Assembly: GCF_905475465.1 (NCBI RefSeq)
Contig: NC_062235.1
Span: 1,126,001 to 1,190,000 of the forward strand
Reading direction: 5' to 3'
Source of the DNA: Pieris napi
Taxonomy: Eukaryota > Arthropoda > Insecta > Lepidoptera > Pieridae
Length of the DNA stretch: 64,000 nt
In this document: positions 31,644 through 42,748 of the stretch, one piece after another
How the letters are laid out: every line of letters starts with the position of its first letter
How positions within the stretch are numbered: the stretch's first letter is position 1
Notes under the pieces: model-generated
Told to the model about the DNA's origin: nothing
Database searches by the model: none
The model's input: the letters and a program-made list of their open reading frames with translations, nothing else
Translations under genes and position numbers: made by a program

Positions 31644-31890
31644 CTAATTAATTGCAAGAACTCTTCCACAGAAGACTTCCTCCAAGGATCTCCAGATATC
31701 TCGGTCTTGTGTAACATGCATCCAGCTCGAGCCAGCCGTTTTAGTAATGTCATCCGCCCATCTCATGAGCAGACCGCTTGTCTTCCTCTTCCTCTGTTTC
31801 GTTTTCCAATAGGGCCTCCCCACCGGGTCGCCCTTATGGTCCATCTATCGTCAGACAGCCTTGCTACATGCCCTAGCCAGCCCATTTAAG
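31644..31890 (-). mobile_element. C-terminal reverse-transcriptase fragment of an RTE-like LINE
   Basis: On the minus strand: WLGHVARLSDDRWT in one frame, then after a frameshift LLMRWADDITKTAGSSWMHV and RDIWRSLEEVF. GHVARxxDxRW and RWxDDIxKxAGxxWM..A.DR..W are the tail signature of RTE-type and related non-LTR elements. A dead 5'-truncated copy. Confidence 0.75.
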
Positions 31891-32399
31891 CTTTAGAGCA
31901 TAGGGGATGCCCAAGTAGCTTTAGTAGAAGGATATAATATGGCATTTTTTGATAATATAATTATATCTTTTCATTACGGCAGATAAGAAATCAACAAATC
32001 CAAACTTTTAGATAAAAAAAACATTAAATATAAAAAAAAATAACCATAGATAAAAAAGGTAATTGTCATTGTTGCGTCTGACTTCCGAAAACAATGTAAC
32101 CTTTATATATTAAATATATTTAAAGCGTTATTACCTTGACGTTAGACAATGACAGCAAAAAATCATAACACTATCAATCATGAGACTTATGATCATGACT
32201 TATGACTCTGATCCTATTGTGTCGTCTACTGGCGACGTCTCGTTTATGGGAGTTTTTTAAATAAATTTTGTTTGTATTAACTATGGAAAGATGGACGGAT
32301 AAATATCCCCTATTTACTATCGTTAATTTCTCTTAAAATTCCTCCTCCTTATGCGTAAAGATACACAAAATTGTTCCATGTGCCTAATACGAACTCGAA

Positions 32400-32720
32400 T
32401 TACCTGCATAATTCGCCAATGTTTCGGGTTTTATCTAACTATGACACCAATTATGAGGATATTGATATTATCCTCCTCACCAAAGAAGATGTGAGAAAGC
32501 ATTTGAAGAGGCGGGAAGACTCTGATTTTGGTTAAGCAGTAATTTGAAATATTAAGTTTTTTTTTTAATGTTAAATTTTAGTTTTCTTTATATAGTTTTG
32601 TCTATTAATGTACTTATATGTTTTCAGTTTCGTATATATTGTTTATATATGTAATCTGTTTAGGTTTTCTCTATTGTCTAAGTGTTTTATTTTATAATAT
32701 GTATGTTAGCTGTAAGATTA
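32400..32720 (+). repeat. Probable LINE 3' end
   Basis: A short frame (SPMFRVLSNYDTNYEDIDII and KEDVRKHLKRRED, stop near 32533) resembles the last residues of Jockey/CR1-type reverse transcriptases and is followed by a T-rich 3' stretch. Weak identification. Confidence 0.35.
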
Positions 32721-32869
32721 TTTATAATTAAATAAATATATAAAGATGCGTGTCTTTCGTCTTAATAAAATGAAACAAAGACAATAGTTTGTTTTTCAAC
32801 AAATAGAAACTAAAATAACTAACATTTCGTGGACTTAATAAATTTTTCATTCATTAGAACAGAGTTGGC

Positions 32870-33065
32870 CTAGTGACTTCAGAGTGCGACTCTCGTCCCT
32901 GAGGTCGTAGGTTCGATCCCCGGCTGTGCCAATGGATTCTTTTTATGTGACCCAAATACCAATACTAAAAAAGTGTGTATTAGGCACAGGAGGCTGATCA
33001 CCTACTAGCCTATTAGATTGACAAATGGAACACATACATAAATTTGAGGCTCAAACCTAAAAATA
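32870..33065 (+). repeat. tRNA-derived SINE (family D)
   Basis: gagttggcctagtgacttcagagtgcgactctcgtccctgaggtcgtaggttcgatccccggctgtgcc gives clear box A/B analogs; internal deletion, then gtgtgtattaggcacaggaggctgatcacctac and aggctcaaacctaaa. Confidence 0.8.
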
Positions 33066-33394
33066 AATTAAATACAAAAATCTAAATTCATTTATTCATA
33101 TTGGTAATTAAAATAAATATAAGGTCTAGAATCCAAAGGATCAGTTTGTACAACAAAGACAGATAATGTCCTTTCTTCGGGTGTCTTGAAATAAAATCTA
33201 CAATATACTTCATCACCTCTATATTATATTATAACACATAACTTAATTATGAATTGCACCCTGCACCTGTATATATCCCACCGTGTGTGTATGCAATTTC
33301 GATCTAGTTCTCTTCGTAAATCTGAAGTCGCGGTATAAAGACTGAACATTGAGTCGTGTAGTACAGAATACGGTGCATATATATATAGACACCC

Positions 33395-33640
33395 ATTTTT
33401 AGTGGGTGCGTTGCCGGCCTTTGAGGGAGGAGTAGTCTCGCTTTTTAAACATTTGGAGGTCGCATCTCTGAGGGAAGACCCCCACCGGGAGTCGATTCCA
33501 CAGTTCGCTAGTTCGCAAAAGAAAATGCCTTATGAAACGGACTGTGGAAGACCTCCAACCATTCAACCAACCAACATCTGAGAAGAACATGATAATAACG
33601 AAAATATATTTAGGATAAAAACAGAAAATGGCCATTGATT
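33395..33640 (-). mobile_element. LINE reverse-transcriptase C-terminal fragment
   Basis: Minus-strand frame with SSTVRFIRHFLLRTSELWNR, LPVGVFPQRCDLQMFKKR and DYSSLKGRQRTH. A related but distinct subfamily to the 30155 copy; a shorter relative lies at 37880-38040. Confidence 0.75.
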
Positions 33641-33780
33641 ACTTCCGCTGATGTTTGGATAAACAGTAGTCAATTATGTATTTACGTTGCATTTTTGTGT
33701 AGGTAACTTGTTTAATGACATTTCTATCATGGATGCCGATTTTTTCCACTAATGTCTTAAATCTTTTAAAACTTTATAGT

Positions 33781-35439
33781 CCAGTCAAATTATGGCTAAA
33801 AACGGGTTAAATAAACATGAGCGAACACAGTTTGCGGATTTTGAGGATCGATAGGGGGGTGTATTCTGAGCATAAATTCCAATTTGAGGGGTTGTACTGA
33901 GGTCAGCTCAAGGTCATTTCGATGGAAACGCGTTTAATTCGATATCTCGAGAATAGTTAGTGTTAGGCGAAAAATTGTAGAGACCTTTTCTTTCCCAAAC
34001 AAAATTTACTAACTTTTTTATGTGAAACTTTTTTTTATAACATTCATATTTTTCAACTTATTACTCCCGCAAGGCAAAAAATTTACTTTTCTTTCCATTT
34101 TTCGTCGTTTTCTCCCCAACCATTCAATTTTATTAAATTTTACCGATCATCAAAGTGTAGATCTTTTAATTATGAACAATTTTGCGCTTAAACTTTTTTC
34201 CGTAATGCCAATACCTTCGGAGTTATAGATTACTTTACCGAGCGAAATCCGCGCCACTGTCGCAATATAAAAAGGTCAATCTATTAAACTATTTAAAAAT
34301 TAGGTATTTAGTTTGGGTAAATTTTTGGGTTAATTGGGGTAAGAAGTAAATTAACAATTAAAACTGTTTCACACATTTATTGATAGAAAAATAGGTTTTT
34401 TTTTCACCGTAATCACTTCTCCTTCACTTAACGTTTTGCTGCATATAAAACAATCGTCGTCCATTTTTACTTCAGGCAGCTGTAAAATATTTAAAAACAA
34501 ACAATATACGATTTTTGATCCTCACTGCGTAGAAGCCGATCGACTGAACGGTTATGCTCACTTTCACTTCCCTTTACCCCCTTAGGCTAAAAATAGATTC
34601 CATAGGACGAGGGTTACCCCAGGTATAAAAGTCGAGGACAGATGTTCCTTACTCGCAAAACCAACGATCAAGACATCAGGGCCAAGTTGAGATTAGTCCT
34701 TGGCCCCAAACCACCGGATTTGACACCCCGGACAAGACTCCATCGGCTGCGCGCAGCGAGTTGAGGCCACGTCTCCTCGCGCGCTGCAGCCCCTACCAAG
34801 AACAATGAGGTCCGACCCCGTACCGCCCTGTATTAGCAGGGCGCGAACCACCACACCACAACGGCCAAAACACACCCCTTTAGAGGGAGTGTGTAACAAA
34901 AACCACGACGAGTTCCTTACTCGCACTAATACACGCAACAGTGTGTCTGTGGATACACGTTGCGACAATGGCGCGGAGTTCGCTCGGTAAAGTAATCTAT
35001 AACTCCGAAGGTATTGGCATTACGGAAAAAAGTTCAAGCACAAAATTGTTCATAATTAAAAGATCTACACTTTGATGATCGGTAAAATTTAATAAAATTG
35101 AATGGTTGGGGAGAAAACGACGAAAAATGGAAAGAAAAGTAAAATTTTTGCCTTGCGGGAGTAATAAGTTGAAAAATATCTATTAATGTTATAAAAAAAA
35201 AGTTTCAAATAAAAAAGTTAGTAAATTTTGTTTGGGAAAGAAAAGGTCTCTACAATTTTTCGCCTAACACTAACTATTCTCGAGATATCGAATTAAACGC
35301 GTTTCCATCGAAATGACCTTGAGCTGACCTCAGTACAACCCCTCAAATTGGAATTTATGCTCAGAATACACCCCCCTATCGATCCTCAAAATCCGCAAAC
35401 TGTGTTCGCTCATGTTTATTTATTTCGTAATTTGACTGG
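33781..35439. mobile_element. Large foldback element with about 480-bp inverted arms
   Basis: The left arm 33781-34265 and the right arm 34960-35439 are inverted copies that agree almost base for base by eye. The outer ends are ccagtcaaatta.. and ..taatttgactgg; the inner ends are ..gcgccactgtcgcaa and ttgcgacaatggcgc... The 694-bp centre (34266-34959) has an AT-rich first half and, from about 34540, a markedly GC-richer half including gtataaaagtcgaggacag at 34623-34641. No transposase or other coding sequence is evident. Target duplication is unclear (tatagt at the left, agtatt at the right). Called a long-TIR/foldback DNA transposon by structure alone. Confidence 0.8.
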
Positions 35440-35659
35440 AGTATTATTTAAAAATGTTAGGAACATCTTTGACAGACTTAAAAACGAAATGTTAATGTAT
35501 GTAATAAAATTTTATATTATGAATTTATTTATTTTAATTTTATTTATTTATAATACATTTTTATATTGATTTTATGAATTAATTAAACTTAGTTTTTAGA
35601 TATACAATTATGCTGAAATGATGATGTTTTATAAAACTAATAGTAGTTTTTATAGAATC

Positions 35660-35830
35660 GGGGGCAAACGGAAGGCTCACCTGATGTTAAGTGATACCGC
35701 CGCCCATGGGGGTACACTCTCACTGCCAGAGGGCTTTCGAGTGCGTTGCGAGTTACAATAATTTGTATTAATTCTGCCAGCATTAAAGATACACTACCAC
35801 AGGGACCAAGCTTTTTAAATTAATTTTAGT
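35660..35830 (-). repeat. LINE 3' fragment (family B) plus family G scrap
   Basis: aggctcacctgatgttaagtgataccgccgcccatggg .. cactgccagagggctttcgagtgcgttgc at 35672-35750 is a reverse family B end. gccagcattaaagatacactaccacaggg at 35777-35807 is a family G fragment. Confidence 0.6.
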
Positions 35831-35845
35831 GTTACACTACAGCCT

Positions 35846-36055
35846 TGCGATTCTGTAACTCACTTTTCGAACTCACTCAAATCAGTCGTGAAGCAGTCAT
35901 TTTATGATTTGACATTCTGATAAGGAGGGAGCTTGTAGTTTATTGTTTATCAGAATGCCAAATCGTAAAATGACTGCTTTACGACTGATTTGAACGCGAC
36001 CGCCGCTGTGAAAACCGCCGAAAAGTGAGTTACATAATCGAAAGGCAGGTTCTTA
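35846..36055. mobile_element. Palindromic MITE (family E), fullest copy
   Basis: cagccttgcgattctgtaactcacttttcgaactcac .. aaatcagtcgtgaagcagtcattttatgatttgacattctgataa, then ggagggagcttgtagtttattg at the centre, then the inverse back to gaaaagtgagttacataatcgaaaggc. The whole unit can fold into one long hairpin. Partial copies at 27445, 55795 and 58617. Confidence 0.7.
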
Positions 36056-36659
36056 CATCGGCTACTTATTTTGTATCAATGTTTTGCAATGGCTTTTACG
36101 TTCGTAGTAGCCACAATTTTAATTTTGTTTGACTGTTCGAGAAAATATATGTATTGTTTCCACCAAACTACTTTAAACCCCCATTTTAAATACTATTTAT
36201 AAATAAATCTAAATTATTTACTTTAATTATTATTATTAGTTAAGCAATGTTATATAAATTAATTCATATAATATTCGTTAATTGTATTATATCCACTATT
36301 TAAATTTTTATCAAATGCTATATACCAATTTTGATAAATTATTTCCTATTATCGAAGCGACCTTTTCTTACATATTAAACGGCTAGCTAATAAGCACAAT
36401 TGTATTACTTTAAATATATTTAGTTCACGAAGAAGTCATAATAGTAGGTAAACAAGTCAGTTGACCTCTCTGACTAGACAGTCTTGGTCAATCCAGCCGC
36501 GAAGGTCGATCGGCCTATTAGATTGTCCTCACGCATTGATTCTTCGCAGGGAACTGTTAATTATATTGTCTGATTATGTTAACAATAGCACAATGCATTA
36601 AACAGTGTATGAATTATCAGTAATCCATGGATAATAATTGGAGTTATGTAACTTGTTGA

Positions 36660-36840
36660 GTAGTGTTGGTTGTGCGTGCGAATTTCATCACTGATGTCGC
36701 AGATTCTATTTGCGCATTAAACTCTCGATAGTGTGGTGAAGGAAAGGGTCGGGAAGAATCCGGCATATAGACCCAAATAGTCCACTGCGTGTCAGGCACA
36801 GGAGGCGTCACCTAATTGTCTATTAGTACAAATAACCCTG
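36660..36840 (+). repeat. SINE fragment (family D)
   Basis: ttggttgtgcgtgcgaatttcatcactgatgtcgcagattc .. gcgcattaaactctcg .. aatccggcatatagacccaaatagtccactgcgtgtcaggcacaggaggcgtcacc. Confidence 0.6.
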
Positions 36841-36869
36841 AAAGAGGGAGTTAATTACAAGGAGAAAAT

Positions 36870-37100
36870 AATATTAGAGCAGGACAGAACGCATACTGCG
36901 TCTCACATCGGTCCGGCGTGGTCGGTGACGTAGCGAAGGTGCGTTAGGGTAGGGCAGAACGCATACTGCGTATTCAAATCTCTCTGACGAGGGCCGCGGC
37001 CGGTGCAGCCGTTACTGTATAAATAAGTAATTATAATTGCATAAATTGATAAAAAATAGCTTTACCGCGGCAATCCCCGAGTGCCACCCGTTTTTTTTTT
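36870..37100. repeat. GC-rich island with a direct repeat
   Basis: A 22-base unit ggcagaacgcatactgcgt with near-identical flanks occurs twice (about 36883 and 36954), within a sequence much richer in GC than its surroundings (cgagggccgcggccggtgcagcc). Likely a retroelement 3' region; class unknown. Confidence 0.4.
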
Positions 37101-38820
37101 TAATTTTAATATTTATAATTGTTCTTTTATATTTAAATATTTGTATTTTGTCTGATTTTAGAATGAACTTTATATGTCATGGCTATTTGCAATTTATGAA
37201 CACATTTTGTATTTTTAAGTAGCCTTAATAAATAAAATAAGAGCCATTCACGATGATAACTTAATTGAGGTAAATTTTGATACTTAACAAAAACTTACGA
37301 TCAAATGCGTTTGCAATGGATGTATTTGAATTACTAATATTTACGTTCACTATATTTATATCATATTAAGAACCCTATTAACAATTAAATAAGGATTGTT
37401 CCAAATTTGAAAACCTTTGTGCCTTTGAAACCTTTTCCGATGAATTATAAAGAAACAGTCGAGTCATTGAATGTATTTGTTCAATTAAAAAGGTTCTATG
37501 TAAATAAATAATACAAGTTTAGAGTTATTAATAGTGTTTATACCCTATTTACAAGTAAGCATTTAATTTATTTAAATTTAAGTTGGCACCTGGTAGATAC
37601 CGGTGACCCAAGAGCGGTGCTTTCCTCGCTCAACGAATAAGTATCGCAAGGTACACGGGGAGCAAACTTTTTAATTTTCTATTAATGAATTTTTAATTAT
37701 TATTATTCTGTAGTTTAAGAAAATTGTAAATACTGTATATTTATTTGAAATATTCTTACGTCTTCAGAGGTAAGGTACTATATTTAGTAGAATTAGTAAC
37801 AATATAATACGGTTATGTTGGCCAAAACTAAAGAGATTTTTTTATAGCATAAGCTGGCGATCCATCCTACGGGACGTCCAAAAAGTGCAGCCCATTTTAG
37901 TGGTTGCGTTGCCGGCCTTTGAGTGAGGAGTATGATCATTTTTTAAACAGTTGGAAGGGAAAACCTCCAGCGTGAGTTAATTCCTCAGTTCGCTAATTCG
38001 CAAAAGACTATGTCTAGTGAAACGGACAGTGGGCTTCCAAATTTGAAAATTTGCTCTAAATATTGTTACCTTCTATTGAATTTAATATATTGATAATTAA
38101 GTAACTATTAAAAGATTACAAACTGATTGAATTGCCTATAAAAAGATAAATGTAACTTATAAATGCTTTCCAAACAAACAGATAACGGAAGAATAATTAC
38201 TAACAATGTGGTTTAATTTACTGCACAGTAGTTAAGTTAGAATAATAGAGGTCTCTGAAAATGTAACTTCAAAGGAAATTATCGATTAGTGAATTTAGGA
38301 AATATCAAATTGTTGGCTCCGAGTCAATATTAGTTATGTTGTAGATAATCGAAATTCAAATTATAATTTGAATACGTAGTTTAGTTTAGAAACTTCTGTG
38401 TTGGATGAGCACGTACGATGGTCTTGTATTTTTATTACGCCAATTATATACCTACAGACAACAGAAAAATAAAATGTGTCTTCATACTTAAGTATTTTTT
38501 GCAAAGAAGTAAAAAGTTGCCAAATAAGCAAAAACTGTTTCAATACGTTATAAATCATGTTATAATTCACAAATAAGTCGAATTGAGAAAACTAACTGTG
38601 AGAGGAAGCGCGGTATTGAAACTCACTGACGCTGTACTGAACAAGAAGAGTAGTAAAGAGTGATAATTGTCCGAAATGTATAGTCTGATCTTAATGTTTA
38701 TGCTGTCCTTGTTGCTCTTGTCTTGTTATTCTTAATCACGAATTGAAAAATTGATTAAAATGAGCTGTCTTTTTTTTTAGATGGCCAGTCTTAATAAACA
38801 TTAATGCGATACACAGAGAG
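37101..38820. other. Repeat-bearing intergenic stretch
   Basis: Contains family G at 37575-37750 (gttggcacctggtagataccggtgaccc .. ttaagaaaattgtaaatactg) and a LINE tail at 37880-38040 in reverse (gtggttgcgttgccggcctttgagtgaggag .. tagtgaaacggacagtgg). No gene seen. Confidence 0.5.
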
Positions 38821-38824
38821 CCAT

Positions 38825-39045
38825 TTACCACAGACACAAACTCAAACTCAAAATATCTTTATTCAAGTGGGTAACCAAGTACACTTTTGAATCGTCAAGT
38901 TAAATTAATCGTTAATTTACATTTACTACCAGTTCGCAAGTCAAGGGCGTAGAGCGGGTAAGAAGAACTGGCAAGAAACTTTCCGCCACTCTTTTTAATC
39001 GCCAGGTATTGTCATACAAATTCTTTGAACTGGAGCAATTCAATC
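38825..39045 (-). repeat. LINE 3'-UTR fragment (family C)
   Basis: actcaaaatatctttattcaagtgggtaaccaagtacactttt .. ccagttcgcaagtcaagggcgtagagcgggtaagaagaactggcaagaaactttccgccactctttttaatcgcca. Reverse of 9090-9200. Confidence 0.7.
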
Positions 39046-42000
39046 CCAAGGATTAGGATCATTTAAGTAGTCCTCAAATTTATACTGGTGAAAGTCACCA
39101 GTATAATACACTATCACAGGTGTGGATAGAGTGAGATTCTAAGTCAATACCTAGTTTGAATGACCCCCTGCTTTTTGCTTGTGAACTAAAAGTGTGAATA
39201 GTAGTGACATCTATGGTTTCTCTACCATAGATTCCGAACCATAGATTGTATCATTCCTCAGAAAAATAAGTACTAACAGGTTTTATTACACTGTAACACT
39301 TATTAAACGCTCATTAAAAACTGATTCAATCAGTGCATTCATGAATAATAATTTTTTCATAATCCCATAATATTAATAACAATGTTAACATGGAAGTGTT
39401 TGTGTAGTTTTCTTGTGTTCGTAGGGGCTATTCACAATAATAACATTGGAAGAAAATTTTATCGAAAATAAAAATGGAAAAGGTGGAAAAGGAAAACCCC
39501 TTTCACATATAAAACACTTTATACCCCGTTGAAACAAATATTTTGCGTTGGCAAACACAGAAATTGCGCATCACAATTATTTACAGTTTAATGAACGTTT
39601 TTTACAATTTATTTTGCAATTTAGACAACGTGCTTTATATAATTGTTACATTAAAAATAAATAATATAAATGTTTTAGTCTGATAAGCGTGTATTTTATT
39701 TTAATTTGCACTATTGTACGTTTAAATCTCGACATTAGAAGTGAATTAGTAAGAAACACCTTGGATATTTCCTTTAATTATACTCAGAACATTTTCCAAA
39801 AAACCTCATTATATTGTAAAAAACCTCAATGGCATTATAAAATTGAGGTTTAAGTTTAAACAAAGGTCTGTTTTTTATGCATTATAATTAATATTATATT
39901 ATATAGGATGTTTCATATTTTATTTATTTAGACAAATTGACTCGTGCGTTTAGATCACATTTTCTTTGAGACATTATTAAACAGGCTTTATTATTATTAT
40001 TATTATTGAAGTGAAACTTCTTTATCGGGGTTGGAAAAAAATTTAGTGTAACATTTTTTCGTTACGCGTCACGTTTTTCGGTTACGCGCCATGTTCCTTT
40101 TTGAAGTCAAACTTCTTTATCGGCGTTGGAAAAAAATTTACCGTCACATTATTTATTATTCGACACTTAATATTTCAATGACAATTAAATTCATTAAATT
40201 CCTAACATATCTTCCTTTTTCCGTCCCTCTAAGTATCGGAAATCTAAACTTTTAGATTTGTATAAATATGAACAACACTTCAAGATTAGTTTGCCACTGA
40301 AGTTTCACTTCTGACATGTGTACTTTGTACACACACCCTTTTTTTATTATATTGTGTATCCTTTCTATAACATATTTTCATAAGTATCTGATTGCTCTTT
40401 TAACATGTCTGATCTTTGAAAGCAAAAATAAAATATAAATAAAGAAATATTTCGCCACTACATTGTAATAAACATTATATCCCAGATTAGAAGCAGCCTA
40501 TTATTTATATCCAAAGCCAAGCCGAAAAAGGCCTCTAGTATGTAATATTATACTAAGAATTTTATCATCCCTTACTGGAAATGCCTAACTTATTCTGTGC
40601 CAAATGCAGGAACTCTTTTGCTGTTTCCTGTAGTTAGCTGCCCCGATGACTGCCTCAATGGGCACAACATATTTTTGGGTCTGTTTCTGATCCATCCAAA
40701 AGTACAGAACTATTTATCAAACTGTAAGTCTATTACAGAATAACCTTCATTTTGAATCTGTAGCAAATCTTTATAACGAATTATTTTTATGATATAGATC
40801 AGTTGACAATTATTAATTTACATAATTCTACAGAACTTGTTATAATTGCGGTTTGAATTCTTTGAAAATCAATAAATTGCCCATATTTCTAGTTATTATT
40901 TACAATATATATTGACAAGGTATATGTAAACAATATTACGAATGTGTTCTTGTACTAATATTATTACACAGTCATTATATTGATTATTTATTCAAGTACT
41001 TTTAGGATTTTATCCTTATACATAACAGGTGGGCTGAATAGTTTGTAGACAAACATAAAAAATGTTTTTTTGGTTAGAATTTGATTTGATTATTCCAGTT
41101 GCCTTCGAAAGCGATACAACGATCGAATAAAATTTTTGATACCGTTTTATAGTATGATTTGTCTTTACCCTCAGTTTCAGCTACTACCTCTTCATCAGCG
41201 CAAAATATCTGTCCAGCGAGCATTCTCTGATGTCTGACAACAGGAACTGTGTCTTGAAGGATAGGGCTAACGAAAAATCATATTAATTTAATACTCGTAG
41301 CTTTCAGTCCACCGATTTGCTGTTTTTCTTGCATGTTTTCGGTTAACGGCGCTTCGGTTTCCCAATAAATAAATCCACTGTTTCGTTAGTTGAAGATTTA
41401 AAACAGTTTGTCTCATTCACTTTTCATATGATATTTAAAAAAACAATTGTTTTATACTCTTTATTTGAGTTTACAATTCGTTTATCGCTACTGTTTTCTA
41501 TCAAAATTTTCGCAATAAAATATGTATAATAAATCTATGTTTGTAATACTATTTTGTGATTGTAGCTCTTTACTAGTCTTTCGTTTCCAGGAAGCATTTG
41601 TTTATAGGCTTATATACATAAAGCTTTATATAGATAAAGATATCTTGATACTATATATATTTAGATTGATATATAAGTTCCGATATTGACTGCTTAATAT
41701 TTCATATTTCATTCAAATCGAAGCTAAGTGAATATGTTAAACAAAATTACTTTTAAATTCATTTCTTATTACTTACTTTTAATTCATATTTCTTTGTTTA
41801 CTTTTATTTTTTAAATTTATTGCATGTACGGCTATATTTTATTGTGATTATTTTAAGAACGACTACAATGTTGTTATCTAGAGTATTATTCTCATGTAAG
41901 TGACATTTGTTGTCTTTTTTGAGAAATAAAGTCTTTAAACCTAAACCTTAATATGCTCTCGTCTTTCAAGAAAAAAGCGTATAAATTCTTAAAATGTCGG

Positions 42001-42302
42001 CAAAGGTACTCGCCTAAGGTGTTGGTAAAATATTTTCATATTAAGAGAAACTGTGAATACATAAGCCTTCTAAAAAAACTTTGTATATAGATAAAAGGGT
42101 ACTTGCAAATATTTAATTTTCCGCAATAATATTTTAAATACTACTACTGCTACTCGGTAATCCACCAATCTTCCATTCATAACCCTTTGTAATAGGTACA
42201 TCAAAATCTTAAACTCCTATTTTCTGAACACCATGTACGCGAGATTTTATGCATCAAATGGTTCACAGCTAACGATCTGACTAGTAAATTAGATGTAACC
42301 AC
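39046..42302. other. Intergenic region upstream of CSP-7
   Basis: Small hairpins at 39081-39105 and 39209-39232. Two copies of a family H-like start (cttctttatcggggttggaaaaaaattta) at 40016 and 40109, running to about 40345. A family B scrap (ctttcaagaaaaaagcgtataaattcttaaaatgtcggcaa) at 41960-42004. No gene seen. Confidence 0.45.
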
Positions 42303-42419
42303 TATATAAAGTCTGTTATTACATTCAGAGGCATAAGTTACCGAGATCGAGTTTGAGACGGTGGGTTCAACAGTTTAAAGTGTTTTAATTTAATTATTGC
42401 AATCACTACAGTTAAATTT
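42303..42419 (+). promoter_or_regulatory. CSP-7 core promoter and non-coding exon
   Basis: TATATAAA at 42303-42310, a TCAGAG initiator-like motif at 42325-42330 at the expected distance, and a donor TTT|GTGAGTAAG ending the exon at 42419. Together with the acceptor tatgtttcag at 42748 this defines a 5'-UTR intron of 329 bp. Confidence 0.6.
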
Positions 42420-42605
42420 GTGAGTAAGAATTAACAAGGAATCACTAGGACAGTATTATTCGAGAACAGTGTAAGCCTAGTTCAGAGCAAGATCGAGAAT
42501 ATTAAGATTCTCAATTCCTAAATTTCCTTTGCTTATAATGCAACCTTTGCGTAAACAGCTGGATATCATCACGGGGAAACTAGTCTTAACCTAAGTTTAT
42601 ATAGA

Positions 42606-42658
42606 CGCTATACGACTCCCGTATCGTATCATCGTCGCAATACGGGAGTCGTATAGCG
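42606..42658. repeat. Perfect 19-bp inverted repeat (hairpin) in the CSP-7 5'-UTR intron
   Basis: Arms 42606-42624 and 42640-42658 are exact reverse complements with a 15-base spacer. It lies 90 bp before the CSP-7 splice acceptor and directly after a second TATA-like sequence (tttatatag, 42597-42605). Confidence 0.9.
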
Positions 42659-42748
42659 ACTCGAATTTTACATTCAGACCCCGATCTACTATTTGTTTTA
42701 ACTATGGTTCGTGCTTATTGAGGTTAAAGTGAAGATATTATGTTTCAG

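Noticed and set aside
34693..34968. 91-codon minus-strand frame and its overlapping plus-strand frame
   Set aside because: Chance frames in the GC-rich centre of the foldback; no family resemblance.
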